Shown one piece after another: positions 33,623-43,109 of a stretch of DNA of 64,000 nt. Numbering within the stretch: the first letter of the stretch is position 1; every line of letters starts with the position of its first letter. A program made the position numbers and the translations under genes. Source of the DNA: Phaeocystidibacter sp965659725 (GTDB lineage Bacteria > Bacteroidota > Bacteroidia > Flavobacteriales > Schleiferiaceae); assembly GCA_965659725.1 (NCBI GenBank), contig CBFHXG010000010.1, positions 1 through 64,000 of the forward strand. The letters are read 5' to 3'. The notes beneath the pieces were generated by a model that searched no databases, was not told the DNA's origin, and saw nothing but the letters and a program-made list of their open reading frames with translations.

Positions 33623-36600
33623 ATGCAGAATAAAGGCGTGATCCGCTTATTCGCGATTGTATTTGCGCTTGTGTGCATCTGGGAGCTTTCGTTCACTTTT
33701 GTGTCTAATCAGGTTGAATCTGAGGCGACGGAAGTAGCGAATGGCGATCAAGACCGCAGACAAGCCTATCTGGATTCGATGCTTAATCAGGAAGTATTCA
33801 GCCTAGGGCCGGATTTCCTGACATACACGTATTCAGAAGTTAAGTCCAACGAGATCAACTTGGGCTTGGACCTCCGTGGAGGTATGAACGTAATCCTAGA
33901 GGTTTCTGTTCGCGACATTCTTTTGACTCTTGCAGATGAGAGTGATGACCCAATGTTCCGCAGAGCATTGGCACATGCCGATACAGCTGTGAATAGCAGC
34001 CAAAGCTCTTACATCGATCTTTTCTTCGAAGAACTCGATCGACTAATCGCTGAAGACGGATCGAATAGGTCATACACCGATCCAGCTCTGTTTGGAACAC
34101 AATCCATTACCGAACGTGCAGGATTCAACGCCGAAACGCTGCAAGTAAAAGAGCTTATTCGTCAGGATGTACGCGAAGCCGTAGATAACGTCTACACCGT
34201 ACTCAAGGCGCGTATCGACCAGTTCGGTATCCTACAACCAAACGTTCAACAACTCGAAGGAACCGGAAGGATCCTTGTTGAACTTCCAGGTGTTAAGGAT
34301 CCAGACCGTGTGAAGGATATCCTTCAGTCAACGGCCGAACTCGAGTTCTGGCAAGCCTACCAAATGATCGATGTGCTTCAGTACATGGACGAGGCAAATA
34401 CACGTCTTCGTGATATCGTTGATGTCCCAGAAGAGATTGAGGAAGCACTCGACCAAGCAGGTGAGGAGTCGGATTCAGACGATTCTGATTTCGATGCATC
34501 TCAGTTTGCGGGTATCGAAGAAGAGGAAGCAGATTCTACTGAAGAAGAAATGGCTGCCGACACTTCCGCCGTTTCAATGGAAGATAGCATCATCCAGCGC
34601 TTTAACCCGCTATTCGAATTGATCCAACTTAACTACGATCAGCAAGGTCCACGCAGTGGTCCAGCCATCGGTTTTGTTCGTGTTCGCGACACAGCCCAAT
34701 TATTGGAGTACTTGAACATGCCTCAGATCCGTGCCATGCTTCCAGCGAATCTTCGCTATGTGAAGTGGAGCTTCGGGAAGGCAGACGAGCTAGCTAACGT
34801 AGTTACCTTCTATGCACTTGCTGGTAATCGCAATAACGATGCTGAACTTACGGGCGAAGTGATCGTTGACGCACGTCAAGATTACAATGAAGCAGGTCAG
34901 GCTTACGTTTCCATCACCATGGATGGTGTGGGTGCCAATGCTTGGGCTCGCCTGACAGAGCGCCTAGCTAATACGCCGGATCCATTTGATGCTGAAGGTT
35001 CTCCTTACATGGCGAGCGGTCCGCGCGGTGGTGACCAACAACGTGGTTACATTGCTATTACCTTGGATGGAGTTGTTTATTCAGCACCTTCAGTAGAGCA
35101 GTCGATCACCGGTGGTAGAACTTCTATCGAAGGACAGTTTTCTACACAGGAAGCCCAGGATTTGGCTACCGTACTTCGTGCAGGTAAGCTCCCTGTTCCA
35201 ACCAAGATCGTTCAAAGCGACGTAGTTGGACCAACACTCGGTGCGGAGGCTATCGCTGCTTCACTCAACTCCTTCCTCATCGCACTTCTCGTTGTGATGA
35301 TCTACATGGTATTGTATTATAACTTCGCAGGTATCGTTGCCGATATCAGCCTCTTGGTGAACATGTTATTCATCTTCGGATTCATTGCAGGTCAAGGTAT
35401 CGTACTTACCCTCCCAGGTATGGCAGGTATCGTTCTAACCATCGGTATGGCCGTGGATGCGAACGTGATCATCTATGAAAGGATACGTGAGGAGATCGCT
35501 AACGGAAAAGACCTCCGATTGGCTATCCGCGATGGTTACAAGTACTCTTACAGCGCGATCATCGATGCCAACTTGACTACCATGTTGACAGCCATTGCGC
35601 TCTTCATCTTCGGTACTGGCCCGATTCGTGGATTCGCATCTACCTTGATGGTAGGTATCGCATTCTCTGTTTTCAGTGCGATCTTTATTACTCGCTTGGT
35701 TTACGAATGGAGACTTTCTCGTAAAGAGACCATCTCCTTCAGCACCAAGTTCTCTGAAGGTGTATTGAAGAATGTGAATATCAACTTCATTGGTAAGCGC
35801 AAGACGGCCTACATCATCAGTGGTATCTTGATCTTGGTCTCTATCATCTCACTTTCAACGAAAGGATTGAACCAAGGCGTAGATTTCGTAGGTGGTCGCT
35901 CTTACACGGTTCGCTTCGATCAACCAGTTGATGTGTCTGATATCAGTACCAGCGTAGGTGAACAGTTCGTTGATGAATCAGGACAAACGTATGCGCCGAT
36001 CGTGAAGACCGTTGGTGATGCATCACAAGTTGTGATCACTACCAAGTATCGCGTGAACGAAACAGGTGCCGAAGTTGATGAGTCTATTCAAAAGCAGCTC
36101 TTCGCAGGTATCCAACAGTATTATGCGAATCCTATCAGTGAAAAGGACTTCCTTTCGCAGGCTGACGACGAGGCTATTGGTCTCGTGGCTAGTCGCCAAG
36201 TAGGTCCAACTATCGCAGACGATATCGGAACGAATGCTGTATTGGCTGTCGTAGTTTCCCTACTTGCCATCTTCCTGTACATCCTCTTGCGATTTAGTAA
36301 ACCACAGTACTCGATGGGAGCGATCGCCGCGATCGTGCACGACGTTATCATCGTGTTCGGTATCTTCTCCATCTTCGATGGCATCTTGCCGTTCCAGTTG
36401 GAGGTAGATCAAGCATTCGTGGCCGCCATCCTTACCGTGATCGGTTATTCACTGAACGACACTGTGGTTGTATTCGACCGTGTTCGTGAATACTTCCAGC
36501 ACTATCACAAGAAGCGTGCTTTGGATACCATCCTAAACGGTGCGATGAATGGTACGTTGAGCCGTACCTTGAATACATCCATGACCACACTCATCGTATT

Positions 36601-36751
36601 GTTGATCATCTTGATCTTCGGTGGCGAGTCGATCCGAGGTTTCATCTTCGCGATCACCGTAGGTGTTGTTGTAGGTACCTACTCATCACTCTTCGTTGCA
36701 ACTCCAACGTTGTACGATACAACCAAGGATAAGGGAGAAGACAAGAAGTAA
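33623..36751 (+). CDS. secDF: Protein translocase SecDF, fused
   Basis: 1042 residues, a natural fusion of SecD and SecF as in most Bacteroidota. It uses proton motive force to pull preproteins through SecYEG on the periplasmic side. SecD part: N-terminal membrane segment, INLGLDLRGGMNVILEV (79-94), IDQFGILQPNVQQLEGTGRILVELPGV (198-224), first membrane block (SFLIALLVVMIYM...GIVLTIGMAVDANVIIYERIREE). SecF part from ~725: GKRKTAYIISGILI, GLNQGVDFVGGRSYTVRF, SLNDTVVVFDRVRE and the last spans. Residues ~265-322 are a long acidic, low-complexity stretch in the first periplasmic domain. It has a strong promoter and a terminator of its own. tatA and a Ca/Na antiporter follow. Confidence 0.97.
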   Translation: MQNKGVIRLFAIVFALVCIWELSFTFVSNQVESEATEVANGDQDRRQAYLDSMLNQEVFSLGPDFLTYTYSEVKSNEINLGLDLRGGMNVILEVSVRDILLTLADESDDPMFRRALAHADTAVNSSQSSYIDLFFEELDRLIAEDGSNRSYTDPALFGTQSITERAGFNAETLQVKELIRQDVREAVDNVYTVLKARIDQFGILQPNVQQLEGTGRILVELPGVKDPDRVKDILQSTAELEFWQAYQMIDVLQYMDEANTRLRDIVDVPEEIEEALDQAGEESDSDDSDFDASQFAGIEEEEADSTEEEMAADTSAVSMEDSIIQRFNPLFELIQLNYDQQGPRSGPAIGFVRVRDTAQLLEYLNMPQIRAMLPANLRYVKWSFGKADELANVVTFYALAGNRNNDAELTGEVIVDARQDYNEAGQAYVSITMDGVGANAWARLTERLANTPDPFDAEGSPYMASGPRGGDQQRGYIAITLDGVVYSAPSVEQSITGGRTSIEGQFSTQEAQDLATVLRAGKLPVPTKIVQSDVVGPTLGAEAIAASLNSFLIALLVVMIYMVLYYNFAGIVADISLLVNMLFIFGFIAGQGIVLTLPGMAGIVLTIGMAVDANVIIYERIREEIANGKDLRLAIRDGYKYSYSAIIDANLTTMLTAIALFIFGTGPIRGFASTLMVGIAFSVFSAIFITRLVYEWRLSRKETISFSTKFSEGVLKNVNINFIGKRKTAYIISGILILVSIISLSTKGLNQGVDFVGGRSYTVRFDQPVDVSDISTSVGEQFVDESGQTYAPIVKTVGDASQVVITTKYRVNETGAEVDESIQKQLFAGIQQYYANPISEKDFLSQADDEAIGLVASRQVGPTIADDIGTNAVLAVVVSLLAIFLYILLRFSKPQYSMGAIAAIVHDVIIVFGIFSIFDGILPFQLEVDQAFVAAILTVIGYSLNDTVVVFDRVREYFQHYHKKRALDTILNGAMNGTLSRTLNTSMTTLIVLLIILIFGGESIRGFIFAITVGVVVGTYSSLFVATPTLYDTTKDKGEDKK

Positions 36752-36775
36752 TTATCCCTACTGATCTATCATATG

Positions 36776-36809
36776 GAAAGGCTGCCCAAACGGGTGGCCT
36801 TTCTTTTTT
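36776..36809 (+). terminator. Intrinsic terminator of secDF
   Basis: GAAAGGCTGCCC (36776-36787) pairs with GGGTGGCCTTTC (36792-36803), twelve pairs including two G-T, loop AAAC, then a T run. Confidence 0.88.
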
Positions 36810-36817
36810 AATGGAGG

Positions 36818-36847
36818 TTGAACTCCCTTTAAAGATTAGTACTTTTG
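36818..36847 (+). promoter_or_regulatory. tatA promoter (TTG-N19-TACTTTTG)
   Basis: TTG at 36818-36820, 19 bases, then TACTTTTG at 36840-36847. This is a textbook Bacteroidota promoter placed 21 bases before the tatA ATG at 36869. It also shows that the in-frame TTG at 36845 lies inside the promoter and is not the start. Confidence 0.75.
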
Positions 36848-36868
36848 TATCTTCAATTGAAGCACTTT

Positions 36869-37141
36869 ATGCGTTCATTCCTATTCATTAGCGGACAAGA
36901 GATCTTCATCATATTGTTGATCGCAGTTGTATTCTTCGGAGCTAAGCGTATTCCAGAGCTTGCACGAGGTCTTGGTCAAGGTATCAAGTACGTGCGCAAC
37001 GCTACCAATGAACTCAAAAGAGAAATCAACGATAGCGCGGAATCGAACGATGATATTCGCGAAACCAAAGACGCCCTAGCTGAAGGAAAGAAAGCACTTG
37101 ACGAGCTCAAGGATTCAGTTAAGCGCTCAACACGTCTGTAA
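36869..37141 (+). CDS. tatA: Twin-arginine translocase subunit TatA/E
   Basis: 90 residues from the ATG at 36869. The form is typical: a short lead, one membrane helix with the hinge FFGAKRIPELARGLGQG (conserved FG motif and KRIPEL), an amphipathic helix and a polar, charged coiled tail to KRSTRL. TatA forms the pore that exports folded proteins in response to twin-arginine signals together with TatC, which is not in the window. It has its own promoter and its stop abuts the ATG of the antiporter gene, so they are co-transcribed. Confidence 0.93.
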   Translation: MRSFLFISGQEIFIILLIAVVFFGAKRIPELARGLGQGIKYVRNATNELKREINDSAESNDDIRETKDALAEGKKALDELKDSVKRSTRL

Positions 37142-38086
37142 ATGCCATTACTCTGGATAGCCCTCGGTCTAGTCCTTCTGCTCGTTGGTGGTGAGCTACT
37201 CGTTAGAGGTGCATCCGGCCTAGCGCTCAAAATGCGCATCACTCCACTTATCGTAGGACTTACCATTGTTAGTTTTGCTACCAGTGCCCCAGAGCTTATT
37301 GTTAGCGTTCAAGCGAGTATGAATGGTCATTCCGACATTGCCATTGGTAATGTGGTGGGATCCAATATTGCCAACATAGGATTGATCTTAGGTTCGGTTG
37401 CCCTCGCCTTCGCCATCCCTGTAACCTGGCTGGCCTACCGCAATGATTGGATTGCCATGGTTGGCGCATCAGGGCTACTTTGGCTATTCATATTAGATAG
37501 GAATCTCTCATCCACAGAAGGTGTAATTCTCGTTGCTGCACTCATCGCCTACATGATGGTCAAGATTCGTGAGAATAGGAATCAACGCGATGCAGCCGCT
37601 GAGATACCCGAGGGAGTGGCCAAAAAGAAAACCTGGCTACTCGTTGTCATACTCATCTTATCCATCCTAGCCCTTCGATACGGAGCGGAGTTCTTAGTAC
37701 TCGGTGCCGTGCGAATGGCCATCGCGGCGGGAGTAGAAGAGAGGATCGTGTCGCTTACAATCGTGGCATTCGGAACGAGCTTGCCCGAACTCGCTGCATC
37801 CATGGTTGCCGCATACAGAGGTGAACGCGAGATAGCCATCGGAAATGTCATTGGCTCCAATATCTTCAATATTCTTTCTGTTCTCGGCATCAGCTCGATC
37901 ATTACGGATATTCCGGTGCAAAGTAAGGCTACACTCAACTTCGATATCTTCTGGATGATGGCCTTTGCTCTGCTTCTTTATCCTCTTATCATTCTTTTCA
38001 AGAAGAATCATATCGGTAGACTTGAAGGCCTTTTATTATTAGGAGGATACTTTACTTATATCCTTTTGTTGGTATTAGGCCCGTGA
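37142..38086 (+). CDS. Calcium/sodium antiporter (CaCA family, YrbG-like)
   Basis: 314 residues with about ten membrane spans. The two inverted alpha repeats of the CaCA superfamily are present: FATSAPELIVSVQASMNG...IAIGNVVGSNIANIGLILG (45-80) and FGTSLPELAASMVAAYRG...IAIGNVIGSNIFNILSVLG (in the second half). The Glu in PEL and the GSN triads bind the exchanged cations. It exports Ca2+ against Na+ or H+ entry across the inner membrane. It starts directly after the tatA stop, with no gap. Confidence 0.95.
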   Translation: MPLLWIALGLVLLLVGGELLVRGASGLALKMRITPLIVGLTIVSFATSAPELIVSVQASMNGHSDIAIGNVVGSNIANIGLILGSVALAFAIPVTWLAYRNDWIAMVGASGLLWLFILDRNLSSTEGVILVAALIAYMMVKIRENRNQRDAAAEIPEGVAKKKTWLLVVILILSILALRYGAEFLVLGAVRMAIAAGVEERIVSLTIVAFGTSLPELAASMVAAYRGEREIAIGNVIGSNIFNILSVLGISSIITDIPVQSKATLNFDIFWMMAFALLLYPLIILFKKNHIGRLEGLLLLGGYFTYILLLVLGP

Positions 38087-38148
38087 AATCCAGGGTAGCA
38101 TCTTTGTATTTATATCAATTTTCCAAACACACCCCCCTCTTTTCAACA

Positions 38149-38187
38149 GGGTGTTCACAAAATTTGATAGTAAAATGAAGAACACCC
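38149..38187. repeat. Inverted repeat GGGTGTTC-N23-GAACACCC upstream of glutamine synthetase
   Basis: An eight-base perfect inverted repeat with arms at 38149-38156 and 38180-38187. A related ACACCCCCCT direct copy lies at 38129-38138 and the right arm continues into ACACCCCCT (38182-38190). The group sits directly upstream of the -7 element at 38201, where a regulator would bind. Confidence 0.55.
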
Positions 38188-38200
38188 CCTAACTCTATCC

Positions 38201-38208
38201 TATATTTG
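38201..38208 (+). promoter_or_regulatory. Candidate -7 element (TATATTTG) for glutamine synthetase
   Basis: Exact TAnnTTTG match 32 bases before the ATG at 38241. No TTG is seen at the -33 position, which would fit a promoter that needs an activator bound just upstream. Confidence 0.55.
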
Positions 38209-38240
38209 CCGTCGTAAAACCAATTAAACAGGATTTTGCC

Positions 38241-40430
38241 ATGGCTTCCATCCGATTTTTTTGTCTCCAAGAGACATTGAACCGCAAACCGGTTCGCTTC
38301 CAGCCCGAAGAAGACAGAGTATCAGACTACTTCGCTTCTCACGTATTCAATGATAAGTCGATGCGCGCTTATATGACCAAAGAGGCATATAAGAGTGTGC
38401 GTAATGCGATCGATTTTGGTACGAAGATCGACCGTGAGGTTGCCGATCAAGTTGCCGCAGGTATGAAGGCTTGGGCAGTAAGCAAAGGTGCAACTCACTA
38501 TACGCACTGGTTCCAGCCGCTTACAGGTGGTACAGCAGAGAAGCACGATTCATTCTTCGAGTCAACCGAAGATGGAGATGCCATCGAGAAGTTCAGTGGA
38601 TCCATGCTCGTTCAACAAGAGCCAGATGCGTCCAGTTTCCCTAATGGCGGGATCCGTAACACATTCGAAGCGAGAGGTTATACGGCTTGGGACCCAACCT
38701 CACCAGCATTCGTCATCGGTACAACGCTTTGTATCCCTACGATCTTCGTTTCTTATACAGGTGAAGCACTAGACTTTAAGACACCTCTACTTAGAGCTCT
38801 TCAAGTAGTGGATCAGGCCGCAACAGAAGTGGCTCAATATTTTGATAAGAATGTCAAGAAAGTAAATGCAACCCTCGGATGGGAGCAGGAGTACTTCTTG
38901 GTAGATAGCGCACTTTACAATGGTCGCCCAGACCTTACCCTTGCCGGAAGAACACTCATGGGACACGGCCCAGCTAAGGGTCAGCAGCTGGATGATCACT
39001 ACTTCGGATCTATTCCAGAGCGCGTGATCCAGTGTATGCAAGAGATCGAATTTGAAGCCCTTCGTTTGGGAATTCCTATCAAGACTCGTCACAACGAGGT
39101 AGCTCCAAGTCAGTATGAGTTTGCCCCTATCTTCGAGGAAGCAAACGTAGCGGTAGACCACAACTCACTCTTCATGGATATCATGGAGAAGGTGGCTCGT
39201 CGCCACAATTTCCGTGTACTTCTTCACGAGAAGCCTTTTGCGGATATCAACGGATCAGGTAAGCACAACAACTGGTCTTTGGCTACTGATACGGGCGTGA
39301 ATTTGCTTCAGCCGGGTAAAACGCCGAAGAGCAACTTGCAGTTCCTGACCTTCTTCATCAATGCCATCAAAGCGGTTCACGATTACGATGATCTTCTTCG
39401 TTCTTCGATCGCTTCTGCAGGTAACGATCACAGATTGGGAGCTAACGAGGCGCCTCCTGCGATCATCTCCGTATTCATCGGTGAGCAGCTTTCTGCAGTC
39501 CTTAACGAACTCGAACAACTCGAGTCGGGTAAATTGTCGCCTCAAGCGAAAACCGATCTCAAGTTGAATGTGGTAGGTAAGATCCCTGAGATCCTTCTTG
39601 ATAACACCGACCGTAACCGTACATCTCCATTCGCGTTTACAGGTAATAAGTTCGAGTTCCGAGCTGTTGGTTCACAACAGAACTGTTCTCAACCAATGAC
39701 CGTCCTCAATACCATCATGGCTCAGCAGTTGAAGGATTTCAAGGCTGAAGTGGATAAGTTGATCAAGACCGGCCTGAAGAAGGACGACGCGATCTTCAAC
39801 GTATTAAAGGACTACATCAAGGCTTCTAAACGCATTCGTTTTGAAGGTGATGGATACGGCGACGCTTGGGTGAAGGAAGCAGAGAAACGCGGACTGAACA
39901 ACGTACGCGACACGCCACGTGCACTCGACTTCATGGTTACGGATACGGCGATCAAGCTATTTGAAGACAATGGTGTCCTCAATAAGGTCGAGGTAGAAGC
40001 TCGTCACGAGATCCTTCTAGAAGAATATCAAAAGCGCATTCAGATCGAATCACGTGTACTTGGCGATATCGCTGGTAACCACGTAATTCCAACCGCGATC
40101 CGCTACCAGAGCACATTGATTGAGAACGTTCAACGTTTGAAGGAGGTATTCGATGAGAAAACCTTCAAGACGATGGCTAAGGAGCAATTGGAAATGATCC
40201 AATCTATCTCCGAACACATCCGTGTGATCATCTCTGAGAAGGAAGCAATGATCGAAGCGAGAAAGAAAGCAAATAAATTGGGTGATACCCGTGAAATGGC
40301 CATCGCATACTGTGATACTGTGAAGCCATACATGGATTCTATCCGCTATCACGCTGATAAACTTGAACTTCTAGTTGAAGATGAGCTTTGGCCTTTGCCG
40401 AAGTATAGAGAGATGTTATTCACTCGCTAA
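38241..40430 (+). CDS. glnN: Glutamine synthetase type III
   Basis: 729 residues, the length of GSIII rather than GSI (~470). It condenses ammonia and glutamate to glutamine with ATP. The N-terminal GSIII-type domain is followed by the catalytic domain with WFQPLTG (~89-95), GWEQEYFLVD (~213-222), RHNEVAPSQYEFAPIFEEANVAVDHN (~285-310), ADINGSGKHNNWSL (~335-348) and a C-terminal GSIII-specific helical region. The metal and glutamate residues in GWEQEYF, APSQYE and NGSGKHNNWS are in place. The upstream inverted repeat suggests regulation, plausibly by nitrogen supply. A perfect -7 element precedes it and a terminator follows. Confidence 0.97.
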   Translation: MASIRFFCLQETLNRKPVRFQPEEDRVSDYFASHVFNDKSMRAYMTKEAYKSVRNAIDFGTKIDREVADQVAAGMKAWAVSKGATHYTHWFQPLTGGTAEKHDSFFESTEDGDAIEKFSGSMLVQQEPDASSFPNGGIRNTFEARGYTAWDPTSPAFVIGTTLCIPTIFVSYTGEALDFKTPLLRALQVVDQAATEVAQYFDKNVKKVNATLGWEQEYFLVDSALYNGRPDLTLAGRTLMGHGPAKGQQLDDHYFGSIPERVIQCMQEIEFEALRLGIPIKTRHNEVAPSQYEFAPIFEEANVAVDHNSLFMDIMEKVARRHNFRVLLHEKPFADINGSGKHNNWSLATDTGVNLLQPGKTPKSNLQFLTFFINAIKAVHDYDDLLRSSIASAGNDHRLGANEAPPAIISVFIGEQLSAVLNELEQLESGKLSPQAKTDLKLNVVGKIPEILLDNTDRNRTSPFAFTGNKFEFRAVGSQQNCSQPMTVLNTIMAQQLKDFKAEVDKLIKTGLKKDDAIFNVLKDYIKASKRIRFEGDGYGDAWVKEAEKRGLNNVRDTPRALDFMVTDTAIKLFEDNGVLNKVEVEARHEILLEEYQKRIQIESRVLGDIAGNHVIPTAIRYQSTLIENVQRLKEVFDEKTFKTMAKEQLEMIQSISEHIRVIISEKEAMIEARKKANKLGDTREMAIAYCDTVKPYMDSIRYHADKLELLVEDELWPLPKYREMLFTR

Positions 40431-40455
40431 TCACTTCTTTTACAAGATTGTTGAG

Positions 40456-40492
40456 AATTCCCTCGTTAGGTTCTAGCGGGGGAATTTTTTTT
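40456..40492 (+). terminator. Intrinsic terminator of glutamine synthetase
   Basis: Stem AATTCCCTCG (40456-40465) with CGGGGGAATT (40477-40486), ten pairs with one G-T, 11-base loop, then a T run of about eight. Confidence 0.9.
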
Positions 40493-40552
40493 AATGCCGC
40501 AATTGGCTATTTTAGCGACTTTCGCACAGAATAGAACGCAGAATAAACCAGA

Positions 40553-43060
40553 ATGAAATACGCGCGACTCGCCTTTTTACTTGCTCTTTCTATGTGGTTT
40601 ACCAATCCGATGATCGCTCAATCGGATGAAAATGAGCCAGAAGAAGAGATTTCAGATGAGCACAAGGACGCAAACGAGCTCTACGAAGCCCGTCAATACG
40701 CCTTTGCCGCTGAGTTGTTCCAAGAAGCATATTCAGAAGCTAACTCCCGAGAAGAAAAAGGGGAGATCGCATACAAGCTTGCGGAATGCTACAGATGGAT
40801 GTCTGATTACCGCAAAGCTGAATCCCAGTACCGTCGTGCCCACCGTCTCGATTATGGCTCGATCTGCTTGCTACGTCAAGCCGAAATGAAGAAGATGCAA
40901 GGCGATTACGAAGACGCCATCGAACTCTACCAAGAGTTCAAAGAAGAAGCTCCGGGTGACCCAAGAGCTGACGCCGGTATTCGCAGCGCAAGACAATCAC
41001 GCGATTGGATGGATAACCCACCAACTCGCTATCAAGTAGAAAACCTCGGTCGTGATATCAACAGTCGTGAGCCAGACCTAGCTCCACGTTACGCAGGTAG
41101 ACGTGGCCGCGAAACGGATGTACTCTTCTTCACTTCTCAACGCGAAGAAGCTACAGGTAAAGACGAATCAGGATTTACAACATTCAACTTTGGAGATATC
41201 TTCTCCATCGAAAAAGAACGTCGCCGTCCCAATGACCCTAACGAAGGCGCATGGTCTACACCCGTGCAGATCGACGGCGATGAAGAGATCGTTAACACCC
41301 CAGATCACGAAGGGGTAGTAGCATTCGACAGCCGAGGAAGTGTGATGTACTTCACACGTTGCCAGGTGATCCGCAGAGCCCATATGGGTTGTAGCATTTG
41401 GACGTCAAGAAAGGCCGGCGTTAGCTGGATGGCTCCAGAACCAGTAGTTATCACTTCAGATAGCTCTATCTCAGTTGGTCACCCTACGTTGAGTACCGAT
41501 GATGAGATACTGTATTTCTCAGGAAACCTCGATGGCGCTAAGAATGGTAGTAAAGATCTTTGGATGACTTCCTACGACCGTCGTACGCGTTCGTGGAAAG
41601 AACCAACCAACCTTGGAGATCTTGTGAATACCGATGGTGATGAGCTCTATCCGTATATCCATGACGATGGCAACCTTTACTTCTCTTCCAATGGCCACGG
41701 CGGTATGGGAGGATTGGACATCTTCAAGGTTGCTCTCGACGAGAACGGTATGCCAACAGGAGAAGTAAGGAACCTCATGTGGCCAATCAACTCTCCAGGT
41801 AACGATTATGGTTTGATCTTCGAGCCAGGAGATACCAGCAAGGGTTTCATGACATCCGATTGGGAAGATCGCGATGAGCATAGAGGAGCCGACGACCTTT
41901 ACTCCGTTTACCTTGTTCCTTTGGAATACACCATCAGTGGTTTGGTGACAAGCACAAAGGATCGCTCGCCAATTCCACAAGTTACCGTGACACTCGAAGG
42001 AGGAGATGCACCGATCGTAGTGAATACAGATGCCGATGGTTACTATAGCTTCTCTCGCGACCAACTGGAGCCGGGTGTAGTTTATAAGATCCGTTACGAG
42101 AAAAAGAAATTCTTGAGTGGTGAGGCGAATGCCACAACCGTAGGTGTTCCACTCTCAGCTCACGAATTGGTGATCGACGAAGAAGGCGATTACTACATCC
42201 ACAACATCACAGTTAACGTGGGTATCGACCCAATTGAAGTACCTATCGTACTACCTAATGTTCTCTTCGAAACGGCGAAGTGGGATCTGAATGCAGATTC
42301 AAGAGCCGCTCTCGATACAGTTGTCCAAACCCTGAACCGTAACCCGAATATCGTTATCGAGTTGCGTTCACACACAGACTATACAGATACGAAGGAGCGC
42401 AACCAGATCCTATCTCAGAAACGTGCAGACACGTGTGTGAGCTACCTTGTATCTAAGGGGATCGACTCTGCTCGTTTAGTGCCGAGAGGTATGGGCGAGG
42501 ATGAACCATACGTGATCCCAGAAGATTACGATGGTCTTTATTCAGAAGATTTCGAGGCAGGACGAGAGCTCAGCGAGTCTTGGATCAAGAGCCAGTCAAA
42601 CACCATCGAACAGAAAGCTAACCAGCTCAACCGTCGTACGGATATGAAAGTACTCCGCGACGATTACGTTCCAGCACAAGGAACCGCTTCAGGTGAAGTT
42701 GCGGAAGGTGAGGGCGAAGGAGCTGGAGAAGAATCAGGACCTGTCGTTGGAGAGTTCCATACTATACAGGGCCGCGAGAGCATCGGTCGTATCGCACGTC
42801 AATACGATGTGAGTGTTCGTGACTTGAAAGAGTTGAACGGCGGACTAAGAGGTGTACGTCTCGTGGATGGAATGATCCTCAAGATCACTCCGGGAGCCGA
42901 CTACTCTGAATTCGATAGAACTCACTATCAGGTTCAACGCGGAGACGAGATCGATGACATTGCTGAAGAGCTTGGTATCGATGAAGACGTTCTAGAAGAG
43001 TTGAACCCAGATATCGATCTTGATCGCCTGCCACCAGGTTTGTATCTCAGAATCGAATAG
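40553..43060 (+). CDS. PorE-like OmpA protein: TPR, PD40 propeller, CRD, OmpA_C, two LysM domains
   Basis: 835 residues with a signal peptide (MKYARLAFLLALSMWFTNPMIAQ). In order: a TPR region (~35-145; YEARQYAFAAELFQEAYSEA, DYRKAESQYRRAHRL); a WD40-like PD40 propeller (~165-455; DGDELYPYIHDDGNLYFSSNGHGGMGGLDIF); a carboxypeptidase-regulatory-like domain (~460-545; YTISGLVTSTKDRSPIPQVTVTLEGG); an OmpA C-terminal peptidoglycan-binding domain (~565-660; VLFETAKWDLNADSR, LRSHTDYTDTKERNQILSQKRADTCVSYL with the binding Asp and Arg); a disordered Gly/Glu linker; and two LysM-type domains (~735-782, ~790-835). This is the build of PorE, the periplasmic T9SS component that binds peptidoglycan, plus LysM units. 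It follows the glutamine synthetase as a single-gene unit with its own terminator. Confidence 0.85.
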   Translation: MKYARLAFLLALSMWFTNPMIAQSDENEPEEEISDEHKDANELYEARQYAFAAELFQEAYSEANSREEKGEIAYKLAECYRWMSDYRKAESQYRRAHRLDYGSICLLRQAEMKKMQGDYEDAIELYQEFKEEAPGDPRADAGIRSARQSRDWMDNPPTRYQVENLGRDINSREPDLAPRYAGRRGRETDVLFFTSQREEATGKDESGFTTFNFGDIFSIEKERRRPNDPNEGAWSTPVQIDGDEEIVNTPDHEGVVAFDSRGSVMYFTRCQVIRRAHMGCSIWTSRKAGVSWMAPEPVVITSDSSISVGHPTLSTDDEILYFSGNLDGAKNGSKDLWMTSYDRRTRSWKEPTNLGDLVNTDGDELYPYIHDDGNLYFSSNGHGGMGGLDIFKVALDENGMPTGEVRNLMWPINSPGNDYGLIFEPGDTSKGFMTSDWEDRDEHRGADDLYSVYLVPLEYTISGLVTSTKDRSPIPQVTVTLEGGDAPIVVNTDADGYYSFSRDQLEPGVVYKIRYEKKKFLSGEANATTVGVPLSAHELVIDEEGDYYIHNITVNVGIDPIEVPIVLPNVLFETAKWDLNADSRAALDTVVQTLNRNPNIVIELRSHTDYTDTKERNQILSQKRADTCVSYLVSKGIDSARLVPRGMGEDEPYVIPEDYDGLYSEDFEAGRELSESWIKSQSNTIEQKANQLNRRTDMKVLRDDYVPAQGTASGEVAEGEGEGAGEESGPVVGEFHTIQGRESIGRIARQYDVSVRDLKELNGGLRGVRLVDGMILKITPGADYSEFDRTHYQVQRGDEIDDIAEELGIDEDVLEELNPDIDLDRLPPGLYLRIE

Positions 43061-43080
43061 AAACTCGATATACTCATGAA

Positions 43081-43109
43081 AGCGCCCTGCTATTTGCGGG
43101 GCGCTTTTG
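43081..43109 (+). terminator. Intrinsic terminator of the PorE-like gene
   Basis: AGCGCCCTGC (43080-43089 region) pairs with GCGGGGCGCT over ten positions (one G-T), loop TATTT, followed by TTTTGTATTTTTG. The T tract runs into the -7 element of purM. Confidence 0.9.
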
